Below, piece after piece: positions 16,560 through 24,686 of a stretch of DNA of 33,220 nt. This stretch comes from Pseudomonadota bacterium (GTDB taxonomy: Bacteria > Pseudomonadota > Alphaproteobacteria > Rhizobiales > Xanthobacteraceae): the NCBI GenBank assembly GCA_023386635.1, contig JAEWJH010000083.1:1-33220 (forward strand), given 5' to 3'. The notes beneath the pieces are model-generated. The model did not search any database. It was given only the letters and a program-made list of their open reading frames with translations, and was not told the origin of the DNA. Position 1 is the stretch's first letter; each line of letters begins with the position of its first letter. The translations under genes were made by a program, and so were the position numbers.

Positions 16560-17144
16560 TTACGCCGCGTCGCGACCGCCGTCATAGACGACGAAGCCGC
16601 GCCGTTGCCGGCCGCCGGGTTGCACGGCGGTGAGCGACGGCAGAGCGGGCATCCGTTCGCCCATGTGCCGCAGCGTGCCGAGCCGCATCTCCTGCAGCGG
16701 CTCCGCGCCGACCCAGTAAGGCTGCGTCAGCGGCACCAGCACGCCGACCGCGCGAACGCGGGCGTGGCCGCGCCGCGCGAGCGGCAGCAGCAGCAATTCC
16801 ATCTCGATCTCGTTGCCGGCGCTCGACACCGCGGTGACGCCGGCCACCACGCCGAGGCTTTCGTCGCTGACGATCGCCAGCAGATCCTGCATCGCCGTCT
16901 TGCTCTGCGCGTCCCATAGATCGAGGAAGCGCACGTCTTTCAGTTCGCGGGCGAACAGGGCGCAGACCTTGGTGCCGGCGAGGCGGAACCGGCTCTCGCC
17001 GGTGAAGTCGTCGGCGAGCACGAAAGTGTCGGCGAGGACGTGGCGGATCGCCGCCGGGTCGATGTCGTCGCGCTCGGGCGCCGCGCGCGTGCCGCGCTGC
17101 ATATCCCAGTAGCCGAACAGTTCGCGTGTGGATGTGTGTTTCAT
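16560..17144 (-). CDS. PAS_5 family PAS-domain protein
   Basis: 194 residues from ATG 17144 (MKHTSTRELFGYWDMQRG); a longer in-frame reading adds an implausible Arg-rich leader. The PF07310-type PAS domain spans about 8-150: RELFGYWDMQRG, the DIDPAAIRHVLADTFVL block and FRLAGTKVCALFARELKDVRFLDLW are characteristic. There is no kinase or cyclase output domain, so it is a stand-alone sensor or adaptor. Such proteins often neighbour PilZ genes in this bacterial group, as here, which hints at signalling linked to c-di-GMP. Ligand unknown. Confidence 0.87.
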   Translation of the reverse strand: MKHTSTRELFGYWDMQRGTRAAPERDDIDPAAIRHVLADTFVLADDFTGESRFRLAGTKVCALFARELKDVRFLDLWDAQSKTAMQDLLAIVSDESLGVVAGVTAVSSAGNEIEMELLLLPLARRGHARVRAVGVLVPLTQPYWVGAEPLQEMRLGTLRHMGERMPALPSLTAVQPGGRQRRGFVVYDGGRDAA

Positions 17145-17363
17145 TGGCCGCCTCCCTGTGCCGTCGCGGGACGGTCGGGGCGCTGCCTGTGTCCGATCGG
17201 GACAGAATGACCGGCGGAAGCGCCGCGATAGACCGCGACGCCGTGCACTGAGCAGACGGCGTGCCGTTTGCCGGGGCGGGCCGGTGCCGGGCGAAGGCCG
17301 GCGCAATTAATGTTAAGGCCGCAAACGGTTTGGCGGCGCTGTCCGGCCCCGCTACGGTCTCCC
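17145..17363. other. Upstream region of the PAS gene with a plus-strand promoter candidate
   Basis: No supportable ORF. Plus-strand hexamers TTGGCG (17330-17335) and TACGGT (17353-17358) are spaced by 17 bp and would start transcription near 17364, at the beginning of a structured, terminator-ended sequence. The minus-strand PAS promoter must also lie here but is not clear. Hexamer match is moderate. Confidence 0.4.
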
Positions 17364-17529
17364 CATCCACACGACACTTCGTACCGCGGTGGTCATCGAG
17401 CCGCGGCACGCACTTGGTCACAGACATCGGGCGGCATCGAATGCCGGGGAGGCGAAGGCGTGACCTTCGCACAAGCCTGACGAGCGTCTGACAATGCGGG
17501 CCAAAGGAGGGCGCAAGCCCTCCTTTTTT
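17364..17529 (+). ncRNA. Candidate structured small RNA (~165 nt)
   Basis: A gene-free segment with a promoter candidate at 17330-17358 and ending in an intrinsic terminator. Between them the plus strand can form consecutive hairpins: CCGCGG (17384-17389 with 17401-17406), CGGCAT/ATGCCG (17432-17437 with 17441-17446, loop CGA), GCGAAGG/CCTTCGC (17452-17458 with 17464-17470, loop CGTGA) and GACG/CGTC (17479-17488). No conserved family motif is recognised: I do not see 6S, SRP or tmRNA signatures. Alternatively it is a terminated leader, since the rhomboid gene begins 63 bases after the terminator. Structure is read by eye; transcription is inferred. Confidence 0.5.
17506..17529 (+). terminator. 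Intrinsic terminator of the small RNA candidate
   Basis: GGAGGGC, loop GCAA (a GNRA tetraloop), GCCCTCC, then six T. Strong, with no coding gene ending upstream on this strand, which is the main argument for a non-coding transcript. Confidence 0.93.
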
Positions 17530-17592
17530 CTGGGTCCGCCGCCCCGCGCACCGCTTGCTTAAAGCCGGACGGGCTGTGTAACTGGCCGCCGC

Positions 17593-18390
17593 ATGGCCGA
17601 TTTACCCCCGCGGCGCGAGCCGATCTTCAATATGCCCGGCAGTCTCACCGCGCTGACCGCGGTGCTGGTCCTGATTCATCTGGTGCGCGTCTATGCGCTG
17701 ACCGAGCAGCAGGATATCGAAGTGCTGCTGCGCTTTGCCTTTATCCCGGCGCGCTACGATCCGGCGGTGATCGGCAGCGCATCGCTTCCGGGCGGCACCG
17801 CCGCCGACATCTGGACCTTCGTCACCTATTCGTTCCTGCATGCCAATGCGACGCATCTCGGCTTCAACATCGTCTGGATGCTGCCGTTCGGCGCGGCGGT
17901 GGCGCGGCGTTTCGGCACGGCGCGCTTTCTATTGCTGATGGCGCTGGCGTCGGTGGGTGGCGCGCTGATGCATCTCGTGACCCATCAGGGCGCGGTGGTG
18001 CCGATGATCGGCGCGTCGGCGGCGATCTCCGGCGCGATGGCGGCGGCGATCCGCTTCGCGTTCCAGCGCGGCGGGCCGATCAGCTTCTGGCGCTCCGGCG
18101 ACGAAGAAGCCTATCGCGTGCCGGCGTTGCCGCTCATGGGTGTGTTCAGCGATCCGCGCGTGCTGGCGTTTCTCGCGGTGTGGTTCGGCACCAATCTGCT
18201 GTTCGGTCTCGGCAGCCTGACGCTGCTCGGCGAAGACGAGCCGGTGGCCTGGCAGGCGCATATCGGCGGTTTTCTGGTCGGCCTGGTGTTGTTCTCGCTG
18301 CTGGACCCGGTTGCGGCACAGCCGCGCCACACGCAGTCCAGCCATGATCCGGACCGTGATCCCAATGACCCCCGCTCCGGCGGCGCTTGA
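17593..18390 (+). CDS. Rhomboid family intramembrane serine protease
   Basis: 265 residues, six or seven membrane helices. Catalytic Ser142 lies in GASAAISG and His223 in WQAHIGGFLVG; the TYSFLHANATHLGFN segment (78-92) carries the His and Asn residues that shape the oxyanion hole. The dyad is intact, so activity is likely, cutting within or near membrane helices. A 30-residue hydrophilic tail (HTQSSHDPDRDPNDPRSGG) follows the last helix. The substrate is unknown. The CBS gene follows on the same strand after a GC-rich hairpin. Confidence 0.92.
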   Translation: MADLPPRREPIFNMPGSLTALTAVLVLIHLVRVYALTEQQDIEVLLRFAFIPARYDPAVIGSASLPGGTAADIWTFVTYSFLHANATHLGFNIVWMLPFGAAVARRFGTARFLLLMALASVGGALMHLVTHQGAVVPMIGASAAISGAMAAAIRFAFQRGGPISFWRSGDEEAYRVPALPLMGVFSDPRVLAFLAVWFGTNLLFGLGSLTLLGEDEPVAWQAHIGGFLVGLVLFSLLDPVAAQPRHTQSSHDPDRDPNDPRSGGA

Positions 18391-18424
18391 CGGAACAGGA
18401 TCGCAGGCGGATCGTTGGACCTGA

Positions 18425-18450
18425 CCCGGGAGTCGGGTTTGCTCCCCGGG
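18425..18450. other. Hairpin between the rhomboid and CBS genes
   Basis: CCCGGGAG (18425-18432) pairs with CTCCCCGGG (18442-18450) with one bulged base and a 9-base loop. It lies immediately upstream of the CBS gene ribosome-binding site (CAGGGAGG). No T-run, so it is more likely an mRNA hairpin than a terminator. Confidence 0.45.
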
Positions 18451-18465
18451 AACAGGGAGGCGACC

Positions 18466-18897
18466 ATGACCATTCGAACCATCCTCGCTGCCAAGAGTAG
18501 CGACGTGGCGGTGATCGAACCAGCGGCGACGCTCCAGGCCGCGGCACAGCAGATGTCTGAACGGCACGTCGGCGCGCTCGTCGTGCTCGGCACCGAACGC
18601 CGCGTGATCGGCATCCTGTCGGAACGCGACATCGTGCGCACCATCGCCAAGCACGGTGCGGACGCGCTCACGCTGCCGGTGTCGCAGGCGATGACGCGCG
18701 AGGTCATGACCTGCACCGAGGAAGAAACCATCGGCGGCGTGATGAGCCGCATGACCGAAGGCCGCTTCCGCCATCTGCCGGTCGTGCAGAACGACGCCAT
18801 GGTCGGCATCGTCTCGATCGGCGACGTCGTCAAATTCCGCGTTGGCGAGATGGAGAGCGAGTCCGAAGCGCTGCGCGATTACATTCGCACGGCCTGA
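18466..18897 (+). CDS. Two-CBS-domain protein
   Basis: 143 residues from ATG 18466, with an excellent GGGAGG ribosome-binding site; an upstream in-frame ATG would run through the hairpin and is rejected. Two CBS motifs (about 8-62 and 75-130) each end in the typical GILSERDIVR and GIVSIGDVVK elements. Stand-alone CBS pairs bind adenine nucleotides such as AMP, ATP or NAD and regulate partner proteins. The partner is unknown; neither the rhomboid nor the converging patatin gene is an obvious client. Confidence 0.92.
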   Translation: MTIRTILAAKSSDVAVIEPAATLQAAAQQMSERHVGALVVLGTERRVIGILSERDIVRTIAKHGADALTLPVSQAMTREVMTCTEEETIGGVMSRMTEGRFRHLPVVQNDAMVGIVSIGDVVKFRVGEMESESEALRDYIRTA

Positions 18898-18921
18898 CGG
18901 CGCCGCATCCGGGGTCGCGGC

Positions 18922-19950
18922 CTACTTCGCCGCGATCTCGATCGGCTCCGGTTGCGACAATGCGGCGATCGCGTTGCGGATATCCTCGATCGCCCGTTCC
19001 GCCGCTTCCTCGCCGATCCGGATCGCGTCTTCAGCGCGATGGAAATCGAACCAGCCGATCGGCGCGATCCGCGGCGCGATGGTGACGTCCGGCGGTTCGC
19101 CGGCAAGCCGCGCACGGGTGATGCGGTCCTGCATCACGTTGAACGCTTCCACCATCACCGTGGGAATGCTCGGACTGCCGCCGAGGAATTGCCGCCGTAG
19201 CGCGCGCTTGCCGCCGAACATGCCGCGCAGCCCGCCGCCTTCGGTCTCGAGCGCGTGCGCCTGCTCGTCGAAATCGTCCGAGCCGTGGTTCGAGACCGTG
19301 GCGCCGCGCGCGAACATTTCCGAATTGAGATTGACGGCGATGACCAGCCGCGCGCCGAGCGAGCGCGCCGCCGATACCGGCACCGGATTGACCAGCGCGC
19401 CGTCGACCAGCCAGCGGCCGCCGATCCGCACCGGCGAGAAGATGCCGGGCAGGGCATAGGATGCGCGCAACGCATCGACCAGACGGCCATGGGTCAGCCA
19501 GATCTCATGGCCTGTGCTGATCTCGGTGGCGATCGCGGCGAACCGGGTCTTGAGGTCCTCGATATGCGTGGAGCCGAGCGCGGCTTCGAGCCGCCGCGCC
19601 AGTTGCGCCCCGGAGATCAGCCCGGCGCGCGACAGCGACAGATCGAAATAGCCGAGCATGCCGCGGAAGTTGAGACCGCGCGCCCATTCCTCGAAATTCT
19701 CGAACTGTCCGGCGGCATAGCAACCGCCGACCACCGCGCCGATCGAGGTGCCGACGATCACATCCGGCTCGATTCCATGGGCGCGCAGCGTCCGCATCAC
19801 GCCGATATGGGCGAAACCACGGGCGGCGCCGCCGCCGAGCGCAAGACCGATGGAGGGACGTGCGAGCGTCGGCTGTGCCGGGGCCTTCGTGGTTGCCTCG
19901 GTCGCGCGGTCGTTCGCTTTGCGTCCAAACAGTCCCTCGAACACCATCAT
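18922..19950 (-). CDS. Patatin-like phospholipase family protein (RssA-like)
   Basis: 342 residues. After a ~30-residue variable start, the patatin domain shows the oxyanion loop LGGGAARGFAHIG (38-50), nucleophile Ser69 in GTSIG and catalytic Asp183 in VDGALVN; the Ser-Asp dyad is complete. Relatives hydrolyse acyl chains from phospholipids or other lipids. No signal peptide, so it is cytosolic or membrane-associated. The C-terminal ~100 residues, with DVTIAPRIAPIGWFDFHRAEDAIRIGE, are typical of bacterial RssA-type members. Two consecutive Met codons leave the exact start open by one residue. Confidence 0.92.
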   Translation of the reverse strand: MMVFEGLFGRKANDRATEATTKAPAQPTLARPSIGLALGGGAARGFAHIGVMRTLRAHGIEPDVIVGTSIGAVVGGCYAAGQFENFEEWARGLNFRGMLGYFDLSLSRAGLISGAQLARRLEAALGSTHIEDLKTRFAAIATEISTGHEIWLTHGRLVDALRASYALPGIFSPVRIGGRWLVDGALVNPVPVSAARSLGARLVIAVNLNSEMFARGATVSNHGSDDFDEQAHALETEGGGLRGMFGGKRALRRQFLGGSPSIPTVMVEAFNVMQDRITRARLAGEPPDVTIAPRIAPIGWFDFHRAEDAIRIGEEAAERAIEDIRNAIAALSQPEPIEIAAK

Positions 19951-20098
19951 CGGGCCTCGTTAGTCCGGGACAAGAGTTCCATGATCCCGCCAACAACCGG
20001 CACGCTCAAGCGTTCCACGCCGATATGGTGAAAAGCGGCCGCTGGCCCTGCCATCCGGACAACCCGGCAAGTGTTAATGCGCAGGCCGGGAGCAGCCA

Positions 20099-20707
20099 TC
20101 ACACTTTTTCCGGCCGAAACATCTCGAACATCGTATCGACCTTGGCGTAATCGCCGCGATAGCCGCAGCGCGCGATCGGGTGCATCGCGCCCGTATCGAG
20201 GATGCCATCGCGCAGGAAGCGGTCGTCGATATAGATGCCGACCACCTGGCCGATCACCATGAAATTGTCGATCGCCTTGCCGTCCATGTCGTGGAGCTGC
20301 GTCACGCTGACCAGCTTGCACTCCAGCGCGCACGGCGACTCCGCCACCCGCGGCGGCTTCACCTTCACGGATGGCGCGGGTGTCAGACCGGATTTCTCCA
20401 TCTCGTTGACGCCGTGCGGATAGTCGCCCGAACTCTGGTTGACTGCTTCGCGCAGATCCCAGGTCGCGAGATTGCAGACGAATTCGCGCGTCGCCTCGAT
20501 GTTGCTGACCGAATCCTTGCGGCTCTCGCTGGAGAACATGACAAGGCGAGGCCGGCTGGCGATGCCGTTAAAGAACGAATAGGGCGCGAGATTGATCCGG
20601 CCCTGCGCATCCAGCGAACTGATCCAGCCGATCGGCCGGGGCACTACGATCGCCTTGAACGGATCGTGGCGCAGTGCGCGTTCCTTGCTGTCTGGATCGT
20701 AAAACAT
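20099..20707 (-). CDS. Flavin reductase family protein (FMN-binding split barrel)
   Basis: 202 residues of the flavin-reductase-like FMN-binding family: RPIGWISSLDAQGRINLAPYSFFNGIASRPRLV (about 24-56) is the FMN phosphate-binding signature, and AESPCALECKLV and FMVIGQVVGIYIDD belong to the same fold. It may reduce FMN using NAD(P)H or bind FMN for another reaction; the partner oxygenase, if any, is not evident here. It follows the nitroreductase gene by nine bases on the same strand, so the two are co-transcribed. Confidence 0.9.
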   Translation of the reverse strand: MFYDPDSKERALRHDPFKAIVVPRPIGWISSLDAQGRINLAPYSFFNGIASRPRLVMFSSESRKDSVSNIEATREFVCNLATWDLREAVNQSSGDYPHGVNEMEKSGLTPAPSVKVKPPRVAESPCALECKLVSVTQLHDMDGKAIDNFMVIGQVVGIYIDDRFLRDGILDTGAMHPIARCGYRGDYAKVDTMFEMFRPEKV

Positions 20708-20716
20708 CGTGCGCGC

Positions 20717-21283
20717 TCAGAACCGTGTGACGATATCGGCGAGCGCCGGCCGCGGGCGATCCTCCGGCGGCTTCACCGGCGTACCGATATGCACGAAGCC
20801 GGCGATCTTCTCGTGCGGCGCAAGCCCGAGCGCGTCGAGCACGCGGCGGTCATAGGCGTACCATTCGGTCAGCCACGACGCGGCGTAGCCGAGCGCATGC
20901 GCGGCGGTGACGAGATTCATCGCCGCGGCGCCGGCCGACATCACCTGCTCCCATTCCGGGATTTTCGCGTGCGGTGCGGCACGGCTGACGACGCCGATGA
21001 CGAGCGGCGCGCGCGCGAGGCGGTTGCGCTCGAATGCGATCTGGTCGTCGGTCGCATCGGGCCGGTTCTCGCGGAAAATCCTGGCGAGGATGTCGCCGGC
21101 CTTTTGCCGGGCATCGCCCTCGAACACGATGAAGCGCCACGGCGCGAGCTTGCCGTGGTCCGGCACGCGCGACGCCACCGTGAGCAGCGTGTCGAGATCC
21201 TGTCCGCTCGGTCCGGGCGCGGCCAGTTCGATCGGCTTGACGGAGCGGCGGGTGCGCAAAAGGTGCTGAGCGTCGGTCGGCAT
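20717..21283 (-). CDS. Nitroreductase family protein (YdjA-type)
   Basis: 188 residues from ATG 21283 (MPTDAQHLLRTRRSV), chosen over ATG 21319 because GAGGGA precedes it and the length matches YdjA-type nitroreductases (~183). FMN-binding parts visible are RTRRSVKP near the start, SRVPDHGKLAPWRFIVF (about 50-66) and LGYAASWLTEW (about 132-142). These small dimeric enzymes reduce nitro compounds, quinones or enones with NAD(P)H; the natural substrate is unknown. It is the first gene of a two-gene operon with the flavin reductase, giving a compact flavin redox unit. Confidence 0.9.
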   Translation of the reverse strand: MPTDAQHLLRTRRSVKPIELAAPGPSGQDLDTLLTVASRVPDHGKLAPWRFIVFEGDARQKAGDILARIFRENRPDATDDQIAFERNRLARAPLVIGVVSRAAPHAKIPEWEQVMSAGAAAMNLVTAAHALGYAASWLTEWYAYDRRVLDALGLAPHEKIAGFVHIGTPVKPPEDRPRPALADIVTRF

Positions 21284-21478
21284 CGCGTTGTCGGTCCCTC
21301 GTTTTCTGCCGGGTAGCATGGGGCTGATAGGGTGACAAACAGGTAGCGCTGCGGCGCAGGTCTGCCAGACCCGACGACATGAACAGCAGGCAGGGCAGGC
21401 TTGAATTTGCCGCGATTAGGCTCGAAAAAGCGGGGTGTTTCCTCCCTTGTCTGGAATCGATCCGATTTGCCCTGCCTG

Positions 21479-22486
21479 ATGCGAGCCATGCGTTGTCATT
21501 TTGCGCGGCTGTGCGGCCTTCCGGCCGTACTGTTGTTGCTCCTCGCGGTCCAGCCCGTGTTGGCCCAGCAGTTGCAAAGCCCGCCGTCCTCGTCGCTGCT
21601 CTCGGCGCAGCCGTCGAGTGGCGCGGTCGGTTCGCCCGGCGGGACGCTGCTGTCGCCGAATGTGTTTCCGCCGCCGCCCGGTCCGATGTTTCCCGCGGCT
21701 CCCTATGGCACGCCGATGGTGCCGGCCGGACAGGGCGCGCTGTCGCTCAGCGCGCGGTTCGGCCCCGACGCGCCGGCGATCACGTCCGGCCTGATCTGGC
21801 GGATTTTCGCGGCGACCCCCGATGACAAAGGCAACTTCCGTCTGGTCAAGGAGGAGCGCGCCGCCAATCCTACGGTGGTGCTGCCGATCGGCGCCTATAT
21901 CGTCCATGTTGGCTTCGGCCTCGCCAGCGCGGTGAAGACCGTGCAACTCGGCGGCGAGACGACACGCCAGGTGTTCGATCTGCCGGCGGGCGGCGTGCGG
22001 CTCACCGGCAAGGTCGGCGACACAGCAATCCCCGGCGGGCAAATCAGCTTCGATATTTTCCCCGGCAGCCAGTTCGACATCGGCGATCGCCGCCCGGTGG
22101 CGGAGCGGGTGATGACCGGCGACGTAGTGGTCGTACCGGAAGGCACCTACTTCGTGGTGTCGAATTACGGTGACGGCAATTCTACCGTGCGCTCGGATAT
22201 CCGGGTGCAGGCGAACAAACTGACCGATGTGACCGTCAACCACCGTGCCGCGGTGATCACCTTGAAACTCGTCGGCAATCGCGGCGGCGAGGCGCTGCCG
22301 AGCACCTCATGGTCGGTGCTGACGCCGGGCGGCGACGTGATCAAGGAATCCATCGGCGCGTTCCCGCGCGTCGTGCTGGCCGAGGGTGAGTACCGCGCCA
22401 TCGCCCGGAACGAAGGCCGCGTGTTCGAGCGCGAATTCAAGGTGGTTGCCGGCGTCGATGGCGACATCGAGGTGATCGCGCGGTAG
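21479..22486 (+). CDS. Exported protein with beta-rich repeats, unknown function
   Basis: 335 residues from ATG 21479: signal peptide (about 1-30, LLLLLAVQPVLAQQ), a Pro/Ser-rich linker (31-80) and about 240 residues of beta-sandwich-like sequence. Three segments share a pattern of a regulated polar value followed by PIGAYIVHVGFG, PEGTYFVVSNYGDGN and AEGEYRAIARNEGR, each resembling the end of a transthyretin/carboxypeptidase-regulatory-like module, so it may consist of three such modules. No catalytic motif. It would lie in the periplasm or outer envelope. Similar proteins occur uncharacterised in Bradyrhizobium relatives. Confidence 0.8.
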   Translation: MRAMRCHFARLCGLPAVLLLLLAVQPVLAQQLQSPPSSSLLSAQPSSGAVGSPGGTLLSPNVFPPPPGPMFPAAPYGTPMVPAGQGALSLSARFGPDAPAITSGLIWRIFAATPDDKGNFRLVKEERAANPTVVLPIGAYIVHVGFGLASAVKTVQLGGETTRQVFDLPAGGVRLTGKVGDTAIPGGQISFDIFPGSQFDIGDRRPVAERVMTGDVVVVPEGTYFVVSNYGDGNSTVRSDIRVQANKLTDVTVNHRAAVITLKLVGNRGGEALPSTSWSVLTPGGDVIKESIGAFPRVVLAEGEYRAIARNEGRVFEREFKVVAGVDGDIEVIAR

Positions 22487-22495
22487 GCGCGGTCT

Positions 22496-22602
22496 GTCAT
22501 TCCGGTGCGCGCTGAAAAGCGCGACCCGGAATCCAGATACGCAATCGCTTTTCATCATAACGCTGGATTCCGGATCATCGCTGTCGCGGTGTCCGGAATG
22601 AC
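22496..22602. repeat. Nested intergenic palindromic repeat
   Basis: Outer arms GTCATTCCGG (22496-22505) and CCGGAATGAC (22593-22602); inner arms CCGGAATCCAG (22526-22536) and CTGGATTCCGG (22563-22573). All arms are perfect. This nested layout around GTCATTCCGG/CCGGAATCC is familiar as a dispersed element in Bradyrhizobiaceae intergenic DNA (from memory). It lies between the converging exported-protein and thrS genes and could fold into a cruciform or terminate both transcripts. Confidence 0.8.
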
Positions 22603-22645
22603 CGTGTCATAACGGGAGCGAACGGAGAGAGTACCGCCGGGAGCC

Positions 22646-24607
22646 CTAGATTTTTGTCCGCTTCAGATCCGGCGGCACGGCTTCGTCGGCGAGCATCTTC
22701 AACGCTTCGTCGAGCGGCAGCACCTGCTGACCTTCCTTGCCGAGCCGGCGGATCGAGACGGTGCGCTCCGCCGCTTCCTTCTTGCCGACGACCAGCAGCG
22801 CGGGGACCTTTGCCAGCGAGTGCTCGCGCACCTTGTAGTTGATCTTCTCGTTGCGCAGGTCGATGCCGACGCGCAGGCCCGCTGCGCGCGCCGCCGCCAG
22901 CACCTCGTTGGCATAGTCGTCGCCGTCGGAGGTGATGGTCGCGACCATGGCCTGCTGCGGCGCGAGCCACAGCGGCATGTGGCCGGCATAGTGCTCGAGC
23001 AGGATGCCGGTGAAGCGTTCCAGCGAGCCGCAGATCGCGCGATGCACCATCACCGGCGTTTTCTTCGCGCCGTCTGCGTCGATGTAGAACGCGCCGAACC
23101 GCTCCGGCAGGTTGAAGTCCACCTGCGTGGTGCCGCACTGCCAGTCGCGGCCGATGGCGTCGCGCAAAACGTATTCGAACTTCGGCCCGTAGAATGCGCC
23201 TTCGCCCGGATTGATCGCCGTTTTGATCCGGTTGTTGGCCGCCGCGATGCGCTTGAGCACATCGGTCATCACCGCTTCGGCGTGATCCCACGCGGCGTCG
23301 GAGCCGACGCGTTTCTCGGGCCGCGTCGACAGCTTCACCGTCAGTTCGCCCTCGAAGCCGAAGTCGGAATAAGTCGAGAGGATCAGATCGTTGATCTTCA
23401 GGCACTCGTCGGCGAGCTGGTCCTCGGTGCAGAAGATATGCGCGTCGTCCTGCGTGAATCCGCGCACGCGCATCAGCCCGTGCATGGCGCCGGACGGCTC
23501 GTAGCGATGCACGATGCCGAACTCGGCGAGGCGGATCGGCAGTTCGCGATAGCTCTTGAGGCCGTGCTTGAAGATCAGCACATGGCCGGGGCAGTTCATC
23601 GGCTTGATCGCGAACCAGCGCTTGTCTTCCGCTTCGTCGCCGGCCGACTGCGCCGCGAACATGTTCTCGCGATACCACTGCCAGTGGCCCGACGTCTCCC
23701 ACAGCGACTTGTCGAGCATCTGCGGCGCGTTGACCTCGTCGTAATCGATGGCGAGGCGGCGGCGCATATAGGCGATGATGGTCTGGAACAGGGTCCAGCC
23801 CTTGGCGTGCCAGAACACGACGCCGGGACCTTCCTCCTGGAAGTGGAAGAGGTCGAGCTCGCGGCCGAGGCGGCGGTGGTCGCGCTTCTCCGCTTCCTCC
23901 ATCTGCTTGAGGTAGGCGTCGAGTTCTTCCTGTTTGGCGAACGCCGTGCCGTAGATGCGGGTCAGCATCGGGTTCTTGCTGTCGCCGCGCCAATACGCGC
24001 CCGCGACCTTCATCAGCTTGAAGGCGTTGCCGACCTTGCCGGTCGAGGTCATATGCGGCCCGCGGCACAGATCGAACCAGTCGCCCTGGTAGTAGATCTT
24101 GATCGGCTCGGTGCCGGGAATGGCGTCGACCAGCTCGACCTTGAAGGCTTCGCCCTTGTCGCGGAACACCTGCTTGGTCTTCTCGCGATCCCAGACTTCC
24201 TTGGTGAAGGGTTTGTCGCGCGCGATGATCTCGCGCATCTTCTTCTCGATCGCCTCGAAGTCCTCGGGTGTAAACGGCTCGTTGCGGAAGAAGTCGTAAT
24301 AGAAGCCGTTCTCGATCACCGGACCGATGGTCACCTGGGTGCCGGGCCAGAGCGTCTGCACCGCTTCGGCGAGCACGTGGGCGGCGTCGTGCCGGATCAG
24401 CTCCAGCGCGCGCGGGTCGTCGCGGCTGATGAATTCGATTTGCGCATCACGGTCGATCGGGTCGTTGAGATCGGCGACCGTACCGTCGAGCGCCATCGCC
24501 ACGGTGCGCTTCGCCAGCGAGGGCGAGATGCCCTTGGCGATGTCGAAACCGGTGATGCCGTTTTGAAATTCGCGGCGTGCGCCGTCGGGGAAGGTCAGCG
24601 CGACCAT
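22646..24607 (-). CDS. thrS: Threonine--tRNA ligase
   Basis: 653-residue class II synthetase charging tRNA-Thr. Domain order: TGS (1-62), editing domain (about 63-230) with HxxxH (His73, His77) and the CRGPH motif, catalytic core (about 245-540) with zinc-site Cys in MNCPGH and the motif GFTQDDAHIFC, plus PGEGAFYGPKFE and CGSLERF, and anticodon-binding domain (about 545-640). Full length and all motifs present. ATG 24607 with AGGAGTG upstream. It follows yidD on the minus strand by 79 bases. I see no clear leader regulation such as a T-box. Confidence 0.98.
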   Translation of the reverse strand: MVALTFPDGARREFQNGITGFDIAKGISPSLAKRTVAMALDGTVADLNDPIDRDAQIEFISRDDPRALELIRHDAAHVLAEAVQTLWPGTQVTIGPVIENGFYYDFFRNEPFTPEDFEAIEKKMREIIARDKPFTKEVWDREKTKQVFRDKGEAFKVELVDAIPGTEPIKIYYQGDWFDLCRGPHMTSTGKVGNAFKLMKVAGAYWRGDSKNPMLTRIYGTAFAKQEELDAYLKQMEEAEKRDHRRLGRELDLFHFQEEGPGVVFWHAKGWTLFQTIIAYMRRRLAIDYDEVNAPQMLDKSLWETSGHWQWYRENMFAAQSAGDEAEDKRWFAIKPMNCPGHVLIFKHGLKSYRELPIRLAEFGIVHRYEPSGAMHGLMRVRGFTQDDAHIFCTEDQLADECLKINDLILSTYSDFGFEGELTVKLSTRPEKRVGSDAAWDHAEAVMTDVLKRIAAANNRIKTAINPGEGAFYGPKFEYVLRDAIGRDWQCGTTQVDFNLPERFGAFYIDADGAKKTPVMVHRAICGSLERFTGILLEHYAGHMPLWLAPQQAMVATITSDGDDYANEVLAAARAAGLRVGIDLRNEKINYKVREHSLAKVPALLVVGKKEAAERTVSIRRLGKEGQQVLPLDEALKMLADEAVPPDLKRTKI

Positions 24608-24686
24608 TCTTCACTCCTGTTGCTCACTCGCTGCCTACGAATGCAGGTAAGCGTTGTTGTCGGTGGCATCGGAATATCGCAGCGAC

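Noticed and set aside
17364..17529. 6S RNA, SRP RNA or tmRNA identity for the structured RNA candidate
   Set aside because: Length fits 6S RNA, but no central-bubble closing stem, SRP GGAA tetraloop domain or tRNA-like ends could be identified, and the usual 6S neighbours are absent.
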